18,853 bases of DNA. It comes from Rhizopus sp. PT2906 (Eukaryota > Mucoromycota > Mucoromycetes > Mucorales > Rhizopodaceae). The stretch is taken from contig JAMYHX010000658.1 in assembly GCA_025529335.1 (NCBI GenBank), forward strand, positions 1 to 18,853. Direction: 5' to 3'. The notes under the pieces are model-generated. The model saw only the letters and a list, made by a program, of their open reading frames with translations, was not told the origin of the DNA and did not search any database. A program made the position numbers and the translations under genes. Below are positions 8,821 to 17,648 of this stretch, piece after piece. Every line of letters starts with the position of its first letter. Position 1 is the first letter of the stretch.

Positions 8821-9426
8821 TCAAATAGCTGAATGTGTTGAAGAACAAGCAGCTTCAGGAAAAAGATCTTTTATCCTTTCATTAAAATGACGTTGAGTTG
8901 CAGCTCTTATGTCTCTTCTACCATAGCCTTCACGTAACTTTTGCAATATAGCTTCCTTTGTATTATTGGATAAAGGCAAAAAAGGGATATCATCAAGGCT
9001 TCCGATAAGATGATTATGCTTATTATGAAGCTTAATGGTGTCCTGATTAGGTGTTACGAAATAGCAGGTGACAGTAGCATAACATCTGCAATTGATCTTC
9101 TTGCTTGGTTTCTGAATTGGCCGGTTTTGAGATGGTTCGTCTTCTGTTTGTACACCAATACGACTCTTATAGACTTCAGATCTATGGCATATGTACTTAA
9201 TTTTCCAAATGATGCTTCCTCTTGTTACGCGTTTTGGCATAGAGTTGACCTTCTTCGTTTAAAGTAGACATATCACCATTCGTCTTGTTCTTATAAATCC
9301 AATATACTGCATGATAGGCAGGTAAATTTCAATGATATTTTTCCAAGAGTCAATATCAACAGTAGTTTCCCTAGAAAAGGGTGTGTATTGTTCTAAAAAT
9401 AAGCTCTCAGACACGATTACTATTCT
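8821..9426 (-). pseudogene. FAR1/MULE-type DNA-binding domain fragment with in-frame stop
   Basis: Two open stretches in the same frame, 9426-9262 and 9258-8821, separated only by a TAA at 9259-9261. The second alone runs 139 codons from an ATG at 9240. The joint frame resembles the WRKY-GCM1-like zinc domain seen in FAR1 and Mutator-like transposases: a WKNIIEIYLPIMQYIGF helix, then WKIKYICHRSEVYKS, a KKINCRCYATV block, and the metal-binding HNKHNH, followed by a helical LSNNTKEAILQKLREG segment. Such domains in fungi come from transposons or from regulators derived from them. The transposase catalytic region is missing; the frame ends 180 bp before the neighbouring gene. No intron of normal size removes the TAA. 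Either a decayed transposon remnant or a shorter gene starting at 9240. Confidence 0.6.
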
Positions 9427-9670
9427 TTAATAAAAGAGGAACAAGTGGAAAGAGAATTAAGATCACAACATTAAAGAATAAAAAATCACTTCAAGAATTT
9501 AAAGTTCAGAAAGGGAGCATACCCTTTGGGCCTTTACGTCACTATTTCGGTGGTGTCTTTGGTGTGTCCTTTTTTTCTTTAATGCGTGTGACTAAATAAA
9601 ATAAAATAACGCAAATTGAGAACCCTTTTCTTTTCTTTTTCTCTCTTTTATATAAATATTTTCGGATAAA

Positions 9671-11496
9671 ATGGCCAAATCAAAGAAACGTAGCCATAAA
9701 GGAGGACATAACAAGCGACAAAACATAAACAATACCGATGACGCACCATCGACTTTTCAACCTTTAAACATATTCTTTAATCGTAACAATGGATATGAAA
9801 GTATTCCTGTAAGTCAAGAAAGAGGGTTCCTTTTTGTGACATTTGTATTTTTTTTTTCATGAATTGATCACCTCAAGTATGTGTACCTTATATAGACCGA
9901 AGACGACCATCCAGCAATAGAGGATATCACGATCAATATGTCGGGTGCTAATTCCCCAAGATATCACTCGGATATCGAAACATCAAGCAATTCACGTCTC
10001 AGTCCAGTCGAAGTCGACGTCTGCTTTCCGACAACGACGCCAGATAAAAAGGAGGAGGAACTCGTAGGCATCGATTATGAAGCATTAGAGGAGTTTGTGT
10101 TACATGAAAAAAAGGAATCTGCAGACATGACCAAGACAAAGACGAGACCCAGACGATTATCGACGATGGGCCCTTCGGATAATAGAAGATATAGCATGTA
10201 TGGTGACCGTATGATGGTAAGTACGTATAGCTTATGTATACACATTTATTTATTTTTTGAAGAACATGGAGCCAAGTGAAAGTGGAGGAGACCAGTACAG
10301 AGTGACTTATTATTCACCATGTGAACCATCTACGATTCATTCAAGATGTATCAGTGAAATATCAGAATATAAAGATGGTACACTAAGCGATATGCTGAAA
10401 AAGGGATGCTTTTGGATAGATATCTATAATCCAACAGATATGGAAATGAGAGCCTTGTGTAAAGTGTTTCGAATTCATCCGCTCACAGTAGAAGATATCA
10501 GTATGGAAGAACAACGAGAAAAGTGTGAAGTGTTTATGAATTATTACTTTATTTGCTTCAGAAGTTTTGATCAAGATGAGTTTTCTGCTACTTATATGCA
10601 ACCTTCTGCCCTTTATATCATTGTGTTGAAAGAAGGAGTTATTACTGTAAGAATAGGCTGTGTATTTACTTTAGCTGATTTTTATTGCATAGTTTCACTT
10701 TAAACCAATGCCGCATCCTCACAATGTGCGTAAAAGGATCAAGCAGTTGAAGGATTACATCAATGTCACCCCAGGTAAGCAACAAGATGAATACACAAGA
10801 CCAAGTCTTTTTACATGTTGTATAGATTGGATATGCTATGGATTATTAGATGATATCACCGACTCATTCGCTCCTTTGATTCGAGCTATTGAGTTTGAAG
10901 TTGATTCAATTGATGAACTTGTGCTCATATTGAAGGAATCAGAGCAATCGGATATGCTGCGACGCATCGGTTATTGTCGAAAGCGTATGATGGGTTTGTT
11001 ACGTTTATTGTCAAGTAAGCCTGATGTGGTCAAAACGTTAATCAAACGAGGAGAAATTGTGCCTGAAGATGGCACGCGACCTGCTTTAAGCAAAGAAGTA
11101 GCCCTTTATTTAGGAGATGTGCAAGGTGCGCGGTGTGTGTAGATATTTAAAGAAAGTGATGGACTGATATTTCCTTTTATAGACCATATCCTCAGCATGT
11201 TACAGTCACTCAACCATTATGAAAAGATATCTTCTCGATCCCATTCCAACTATTTAGCTCAAATATCCATCGAGATGACGCAGACAAATAACGAGATCAA
11301 TGATGTCTTGTCCAAATTGACAGCCTTGGGTAGTGTCCTCGTACCGATGAATCTAGTGACTGGTCTATGGGGAATGAACGTTCAAGTGCCTGGGCAATAT
11401 CAAGAGGACTTGACGTGGTTTGTGGGTATTATGACATCTATTCTCGCTTTTTGTATTGTGTCCACACTGCTTATGAGATATTACAACATTGTATAA
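9671..11496 (+). CDS. CorA-type Mg2+ transporter, Alr1/Mnr2-like
   Basis: Five exons: 9671-9808, 9896-10216, 10263-10646, 10693-11125 and 11183-11496 (529 residues). CorA proteins form pentameric channels for Mg2+ and other divalent cations; the fungal Alr1/Mnr2 group works in the plasma or vacuolar membrane. The N-terminal 150 residues are a Ser/Asp/Arg-rich cytosolic extension typical of that group. The CorA core starts around CFWIDIYNPTDMEM, with the family-typical HPLTVEDI motif and FHFKPMPHPHNVRKRI downstream. Near the C-terminus lie two membrane helices: about 471-490, ending in the signature GMN (residues 489-491, in GLWGMNVQVPG), and about 502-525. All junctions keep frame with GT-AG introns. 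The stop lies 32 bp from the stop of allantoicase on the other strand. Confidence 0.95.
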
Positions 11497-11528
11497 AATA
11501 AATGGCATCTTTATTATATATATATATA
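11497..11528. terminator. shared 32-bp convergent 3' junction
   Basis: Only 32 bp separate the transporter stop (+) from the allantoicase stop (-). The interval holds AAATAAA on the plus strand and AATAAA on the minus strand within a TA-rich run, so both polyadenylation signals are packed here and each transcript probably ends inside the neighbour's last exon. Confidence 0.55.
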
Positions 11529-12800
11529 TTAAAGAGTAGCGGCGTCTCCAATATCAATAGGTGTTGGAGGAACCTTGCCTCCTTCACGTACACCATATAG
11601 ACGAAGACGCTTAATACCTCCATCAGGTACAATGATGATCTTGGCATGTGTAAAAACTTTATCTGTTTGAGGAAGGTCAAAGTAGAACAAACCGTGAGGT
11701 CCGACAGAGGTTGGCTCGATCAATGTGACCCATTCGGAGTCAGGCTGAGAGGGCACGAACTCATCGGAATGAATGGCCTTCAAGATAACCTTGTTAGGAT
11801 AATTACCTCTGTAGTGGGATGTATCAATAACAGCTTTCAGTAAATGTCCCTTAGCTCCCAACTTGACAGTGACGTGATCTGTGTGTCCCGGAGTACGTGA
11901 TCGCTTGGTCTCCCATCCGTCGCCCATGTTTTGGCCACGACCAGGTAAGAGAATGTTGCTGCCTGGTGTATAATGCTGATTGGATACATCTACGGCACGG
12001 CCTCCGTTTCCACAAAAGGCTAAATCGACAATTTGACTACAAGAACTTTTTGTCAACTTTCGAACTTTTTGTGCACGTTATCTTATCTTACTTGTTATCT
12101 TCCGGCCAGATAGGGGATACATGACCATATGCTCGGAACCTAGCAATACCGCCGTCAGGAATATTGTTAAGTCGAAGATGTGTATAAACATCGGTTTCCT
12201 TCTCGAGGACAAACACGTTATGTTGGTTAGGTGGGAGTGATACCTTGGGAAGAATCTCTACCCACTTGGCTGAGTCGATGCTACCACCTGTAGGCACAAA
12301 GGCCGCGTCGACAGATGCAAAAGGAGCTTGGTTGCCTGTGAAATAATGTGTGTCGATATCAAATCCCTTGAATGATCCAGCATATCCAAGTTTGATAATG
12401 GCCCTAACCCCTCTCACATCAGTTAACTTTTTCACATACATGATATTTTTTTTTTCTTTTACCAGTCGTAGTTGGGATTATGTCTCTTTGTTTCCCAACC
12501 GTCCATCCAGGCACCGGTTTCTGTAAAGTGATTTAAGAAAGAGAGAGAAAACTTGTTGACTGTATAACTTACCAACGAATTTTCCTGGAGCGTGAATAGG
12601 AGGAGCAGGGTTGATCATGTTTGTAGCAGGAGCAAAGAATTCATCGGTTACTTCAACAATGGTTGAACCAAGAGCAGAAGAAGCGAGATCTAAAGATGTA
12701 TGTGTCAGCGTAGAACACGAACTAAGAATAGAATATTACCAATGCAGTCGCCCAAAGCAGATTGTTTTAATTCTTCAAAAGAGATGCGGTTGTAAGTCAT
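11529..12800 (-). CDS. DAL2: allantoicase (allantoate amidinohydrolase)
   Basis: Five exons: 12800-12740, 12689-12573, 12520-12463, 12403-12092 and 12036-11529 (351 residues; yeast Dal2 is 343). The enzyme splits allantoate into ureidoglycolate and urea in purine/allantoin breakdown, letting the fungus use purines as nitrogen source. Two homologous allantoicase repeats are visible. Repeat 1: DLASSALGS, then FFAPATNMI, MDGWETKRHNP, DWAIIKLGYAG, GFDIDTHYFTGN, and HLRLNNIPDGGIARFRAYG. Repeat 2: DLAFCGNGGRAV, MGDGWETKRSR, VTVKLGAKG, AVIDTSHYRGN, and HAKIIIVPDGGIKRLRLYG. The conserved HLR...PDGG(I)xRxRxYG ending appears in both. The acceptor of intron 3 at 12404 was chosen because it restores the family DWxIIKLG motif; an upstream AG would not. 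Upstream GATA-type sites fit nitrogen control. Confidence 0.96.
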
Positions 12801-13691
12801 TGTGGAGTAGAGAAGAAAAAGAATCCATAGGAAAGAAAAATGTCATATTTATAAACGCATTTTAGGGTCTGCTTACAATAGGGGAAGCATCCAATCAGTG
12901 GATAGATATACCGCCTGTTTCTAAAACTGAAAATATACCTGTAGAGTGATATCACATGTATTGATTTAAGCTCAGTTGTAAGAGAGAGAGAGAAACCTTT
13001 AGTTGTTATATGTATAAATATATTCTTTATCTAATTCTGGTCATTGATGATAAAATGACCGAGTTCATTCTATTTTAATAATGGGTCATTCTGTCATGAC
13101 TCTTATTGATGTCGTGCTTTCTTTTTTTTTAGTTCTTTGTATCTAAACACAAAGGATGAGCCACTCAAGAGAGCTCGGTTTTCTGTTTTCCCACGAATGT
13201 TTGCTACACTATTGACACCACATACAGAAAACAAAGAACAAAGGGATCAATTATAGGGCATTTATGTAACATACGCTATAATAAATTTCTTCCTTTCTTT
13301 CAAAGTAGTACACACAAAAGTCGAATTTGAGATCTTGCTGGAAAAGGCCATTTTTAAAAAAGAACACGTCTCTTTAAGGAAACAGAAAAGAAGAACAGTT
13401 TCGAAACAAAAACATTGGACAATTTACGAATGAAATTTGTTTATGAATGATTTTGAAAATATGGGTTTTTATTTTTTTGGTTTTTATGCAAAAAGAAAGC
13501 ATCTTGAACAGCTATTGGATGATTGAAGGAATTTATTATATCAGAGATAGGAAAGTGCGAGAGAGAGAAAAAGAGAGAGGGGGGGATGGAGAATTAATAC
13601 GGAGGAGAAAAGGGTGAGGATGCTATATATTATGTAATATGTATATATGTGTGTGTGTGTGTGTGTAAGAAGAATGTAGGATCTCTCTTGT
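12801..13691. promoter_or_regulatory. spacer with allantoicase promoter
   Basis: 890 bp between the allantoicase start and the RhoGAP stop. Near allantoicase a TATA-like TTTATAAA (about 12847-12854) lies about 50 bp upstream of the ATG. Two HGATAR motifs, the binding sequence of fungal nitrogen GATA factors, occur at 13027-13032 (TTATCT, minus-strand reading) and 13048-13053 (TGATAA). The far half contains AT-rich sequence, GA-rich runs near 13558-13590 and a (GT)n run at 13649-13666. I see no gene here. Confidence 0.45.
13649..13666. repeat. (GT)9 microsatellite
   Basis: Uninterrupted GT dinucleotide run preceded by an AT run, just 25 bp beyond the RhoGAP gene's stop codon, probably inside its 3' untranslated region. 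Confidence 0.8.
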
Positions 13692-14843
13692 CTATGATTT
13701 GTTCAATTGAATGACTTGTAAAGGATCATTGAGACCATATCTTGACGGTTTCGTAGGCATTGTTTTCGATCTTTTAATTTTGCCAGATTTGTCAATGGGT
13801 GACCAGTCCATGTCGTCATCTGTTTTATCGTTGATAGCAGCCGGGCTTGATATATGAAGAGGTAAAGGCGGAGGTCTAGTTTGAACTGTAGGTTGAGGCA
13901 TATCTTGACTGGATGTAGTCAACCAAGCTGATTTAGGCATCTTGAAGCAGTGTTGATGTTCTACCAAAAATTGGACTACCTTTTGAGATAATTTGTATTG
14001 TGCTGGGTGTAATGAATTATCAGGGTCTAACAGAATGCCTGGAGTGAATACGGCAGCTAAATTAAAGGCATCCATCTTGGTTGTATGAGCATGTTGAGCA
14101 AAGAGAGCCATCAAGTCAAGTAAGTAGAATAGCAAGTATTGATTATACAATGGCAATGTTCCAATCAAGTACTGATATTGTTCAACTGTCTTTGTTTCAT
14201 TATCCAAGTTTAGAGTGTCTCTAAATGCCTGATAAAGTGATGGAACAATGACTGGTTCTGGAAGGTAATTCAAATATCTTCGTAATACAGTTGCTGCGTC
14301 ATGAATAGAATATCCTTTCCAATCTAGGCCTCTGCCATAGTCTGGTGCTGTACTAAATATTTGTTGTAATTCTCCTATGCGTTTTGCACTATACATTTTA
14401 AAGCATGTTAATTTCAATTGGATGATTCATAGTGTCCTAGTTTACCTTCCACTAACGCGAAATACACCTTCAGTATAAAGGCCTAGAAGTTATCGGGAAA
14501 TTATTATTGTTATTGTTTAAAAAAAAAAGGACTGCATTATTTACCTTGATCTTTCAAGAATGAACCACATTTAGCAACAATAACTGGAATAAAGCCAATG
14601 TACTGAACGCCATTATCCGCATAACCTATTGTTGCCTTTGCATTTTGCACGCTTTCCTCTAATGGTACACCAAATATATGATCCTCTACTACTAAAGTAC
14701 ATAAATAATCTATATAGAACAATAACAGTTTTGTGTATGTGTTTACCTTCTTTTGGAATCACTTGTTTACTCAAATGAGTGAATTTCTTCCACCAACTTT
14801 TAATCGAGATGCCATTGTCTTTATTATTTGAATCAATGTCCAT
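13692..14843 (-). CDS. RhoGAP-domain protein
   Basis: Four exons: 14843-14747, 14691-14545, 14482-14446 and 14388-13692 (325 residues). RhoGAP domains speed GTP hydrolysis by Rho/Cdc42-type GTPases and so switch off actin and polarity signalling. The domain opens with FGVPLEESV, then the arginine-finger motif TEGVFRVSGSAKRI (predicted finger Arg90), the YSIHDAATVLRRYLNYLPEPVIV block, and NLAAVFTPGIL, matching the family's NLAxVFxPxLL. The RhoGAP fold fills residues about 45-235; the remaining C-terminal tail is Pro/Ser/Lys-rich and disordered, with MDWSPID and a basic RSKTMPTKPSRY piece. There is no extra PH, BAR or SH3 domain, so targeting must come from the ends or partners. It lies 150 bp downstream of the Lsb5-like gene on the same strand. 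Confidence 0.93.
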
Positions 14844-14851
14844 TTGTTATT

Positions 14852-14893
14852 TAAAGAAAGAAAGAAAGAAAGAAAAAAAAAGAGAGAGAGAAA
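14852..14893. repeat. (GAAA)n and GA-rich low-complexity run
   Basis: About five GAAA units followed by an A run and AGAGAGAGAG. It lies immediately upstream of the RhoGAP start codon and reads as a pyrimidine-rich leader (TTTC repeats) on the gene's strand. Confidence 0.7.
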
Positions 14894-14993
14894 AAGATAA
14901 AAAATATTATCAACTTGGGAAAATCACTAAAAATATACGTTGGTTTTTATCTATTTTTAAAATCCAGCAAAAACTTTTTTTTATATAGTTTAT

Positions 14994-16477
14994 TTAGAAA
15001 TGATGATTCTCTATTTCTTCAATAGGTGTAGTTGGATCTGCAAATGGATCCAACTCATCATCATGTTTCTGTTTATGGTTTATGTTTAAATTTGAGAATT
15101 CAAGTTGTAATGGTGATGTTTGTCTCTTTATGGGTGGTGGAGGTGGAGGTGCACGAATGGCTTTTCTGTTATTACTGTTGGGAGACATTGGACTCCATGA
15201 GGCAGGTATTTCACCTACCAACATGATATCATACATGTCTAAAGCCTTCAAGAGATCTTCATTTGCTGCTAATAATGTACCGATCCATTCTTCATCTTCA
15301 ACTAATCTAGCATATCGTACAATCTTCTTTTTAGATTCTTCACATTTATCTCTGTACTCTTGTAAACGTTTATCATGCTGTAAATCAATCTCCCACCTAT
15401 CCTCGGTTGTATTGATAAGTCTTAGAGCATTAATCAAGTTGTTGGAGTTTTGATTCGCCAAAGCGATCTCTTCTAATATTTTAGGTTTCGTCTTTTCAAA
15501 ATTGAACAATGTCGTGTTATTTCGTGATGTTGAACCAGCGTTGCTCTGACTGCGGGGTTTATTCTTTACTTTTGGTTCAGTAATAGGTGATCGAATGGGC
15601 ATAATGGGCGGTGGTAAGGATTGGTGTCTTTGTTGTTGTAGTGGTTGTTCTCGTATAGGTGAAGTCATGGGTGATTGTGTATTAGTCGTAGGCGATCTAA
15701 CAATAGTATCACTAGTATTTGATCTTGACGATTCTACTGTGTTGGTTCTTATGCGCAACTGTTATATAGTTTAGCTTCCCCCTCTCAATCATTCCATAGT
15801 ATTCATTTACCTTTCGTCCTCTGCCCAATTCATACAGATCAGCCATGGTTCTCATACCAGGTTCATCTTTATATTTCGATACCCATGCGCCCAATAAGGA
15901 CAAGAGCTCATTCTTGACTTTGACATCTTCAGCCTGTAATAATAATAATAATCATTCATGTATATTTTAAAAAAAAGATATATAGTATTATTACCTGTGA
16001 AGTCAATATCAATTCAAATCGTTCCTTCATCTTATCATTCATTAGAAATTGTCCTATACTTGTGTTATCAACCTATGAACCTCTCCCACTCCTATCAACC
16101 GTGTTTATGATCTTACTATGAAACTGTTGATTGCTATTTTCCATTAAAAGTTTCAAAACCTAAGAAAATATATGTTATGCTTTTCATCATTATTAAATTC
16201 TTTCTCTTACTTCTAATGCACGTAGTTTTTGCTGTGTTCCACCATGCTTAAGCTTCTTTCTTATAGTTTCAATAGCTTCTCTAGCACCATTGGATTGCAT
16301 TTGAATAGATTCTATCAACTGCTGTAACAGGTACCAATCAACCTCTTCTAGATTAGATAATCTCTCTGTTTAAAATAAAATACAATAAGTACAGGCTTTG
16401 GTTCAAATAAAGAACATGATTTTGCCTATATAAAGAGACACTGAAGTCTTTTGTGGTTCATCAGTAAAGATTCCCAT
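14994..16477 (-). CDS. LSB5: Lsb5-like VHS-GAT adaptor
   Basis: Six exons: 16477-16426, 16365-16211, 16159-16117, 16053-15995, 15933-15811 and 15758-14994 (398 residues; yeast Lsb5 is 354). Lsb5 is an adaptor that links ubiquitin/Arf binding at the membrane to Las17-driven actin assembly in endocytosis. The VHS-type superhelix covers about residues 15-140 (ERLSNLEEVDWYLLQQLI, QKLRALEVLKLLMENSNQQF, MNDKMKERFELIL). A Ser/Pro/Gln-rich linker follows, then a GAT three-helix bundle at about 229-324 (LEEIALANQNSNNLI, KKIVRYARLVEDEEW, LLAANEDLLKALDMYD). The tail has a Pro run and DPFADP. Intron 1 uses a GC donor (GC-AG); intron 3 was placed so that NQQFHRQF is formed. Other introns are GT-AG. Confidence 0.88.
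16366..16425 (-). other. GC-AG intron in the Lsb5-like gene
   Basis: 60-nt intron with donor ATAG|GCAAAA and acceptor AAACAG. Joining its flanks forms VSLYIERLSNLEEVDW in frame. The read-through hits TGA within 11 codons of the junction, and the available GT donors nearby lose the YIERL sequence. GC-AG is the commonest non-canonical U2-type intron class. Confidence 0.65.
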
Positions 16478-17648
16478 AATAGCTTTAAAGAGAAGAGAAA
16501 AAAAAAAAAGATGAAATAATGTCAGCTGTGAACATCTCATGTCGTGTTACAGCTAATCTACACTCAGATCAAAATCTATAAGTTTTTAGACACTCAGATA
16601 AAGTACAATGAGACACTTGTACTCTCTATTGATTAAATCGATAATCAAACAAGTAAGCTCTATTTTTATTTTCTGTTAGGCTTGCCACTACTTGAAATAA
16701 AAAAAAGCAAAGAAAGAGAGATCGAGTACGGGTCTTCTTTGTAATAGCTTTTCAGTGCTATCCAAGAGGAGGTTTATTCTTCTAAGCAAGCTGAAACAAA
16801 GGATCCATGTCAACAACAACGCTCTTTTTGCAGGTTAGAAATCTTTCTCCTTATTACTATATTATGTAGCTTACCTATGATACTGAAACCAATGTTCCTC
16901 AACTGATGCCATAAGTCTGGGCGATACTTTGCAGTAGCGCACATCATGTCTTAGAGTACCTTTGGCTACTTCATCCAAACACTTGTCTGTTTTAATGTTG
17001 GACTAATGTCTTCCAAGCTCAGCATCTCTCTCTCTCTTTCAGTTATCTCCCAGCTTTCTCTTTTGATTCTTTCTTGCTGCTGAAGCTTTTGAACTTTTTC
17101 TCATTCATGTCAACATCGAACTTAGAGCTCTATACAACGTGAATCAAAAAAAGTTTCTGAATTGTAGTTCCTTGCTGGCAATTTATTGCCATCTTCATTA
17201 TTATGTCTCTCTCTCTCTCATACATAAGTCCTTATTTCGAAATAGTACTCACCTTTCTTTCTATATCATGGATTCTGACTGGATATTTAGCAGGACGATT
17301 TTGGCCAGTAGAAGTTACTGATATTTATCTGAGATCGAATAAACGAAGGGTTTGCATAAAGTGAACCGCAGCTGTTTGCTTGATTCTTTGTAACCATATT
17401 TTTTGATATCCGATCCAAGTCTCTCTACAAGCATTTATATTAAGTTTTTGAAAGATACCTTTTGCTTGCTACGCGTATATTGTGTTTTTATAAGCCTGTA
17501 TAAAGTCAATCTATTTGGATGAGGAAGGATTAATTAAAGAAAGGACAGCCAGAGAGACAGGGCGAGACTAAGAAGGGGCTATTATGAATTAACTTTCCGC
17601 TTTCAACAGCGTCTTTTTCTTTTTTTTTTTTTTCTGTCAGTTTGAATT
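16478..17648. promoter_or_regulatory. divergent spacer between Lsb5-like and GNL1-like genes
   Basis: 1.17 kb holding both divergent promoters. A 10-bp direct repeat ACACTCAGAT occurs at 16560-16569 and 16590-16599, exactly 30 bp apart, 83-122 bp upstream of the Lsb5-like start. Exon-like minus-strand frames occur at 17317-17253 and 17002-16875 and are listed separately. A long T tract (about 17617-17634) ends in CTGTCAG right before the GNL1-like start, like a 3' splice site of a leader intron. Confidence 0.4.
16875..17317 (-). pseudogene. possible gene remnant: two exon-like segments
   Basis: Not recognised. Segment A, 17317-17253, lies between a TATCAG acceptor and an AAG|GTGAGT donor and reads TSTGQNRPAKYPVRIHDIER. 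Segment B, 17002-16875, lies between an ACATTAG acceptor and a CATAG|GTAAGC donor and reads in one open frame containing LRHDVRYCKVSPRLMASVEE. The composition is protein-like and both ends match splice consensus. The sequence between them is AAG/AGA-rich and open in more than one frame, and I could not assemble an unbroken gene, so a remnant, a non-coding spliced RNA or chance are all possible. Confidence 0.25.

Noticed and set aside
9381..9599. 72-codon plus-strand frame before the Mg2+ transporter
   Set aside because: No motif or splice support, and it runs antisense to the start of the FAR1-like fragment; probably a chance frame in the promoter.
16054..16116. A 27-nt GT...AG interval flanked by the direct repeat GGTTGATA, looking like an ultra-short intron or insertion in the Lsb5-like gene
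   Set aside because: A normal 63-nt intron with GTAAGA donor and GTATAG acceptor covers the whole region and yields NQQFHRQF, which fits the VHS fold. The repeat lies inside that intron.
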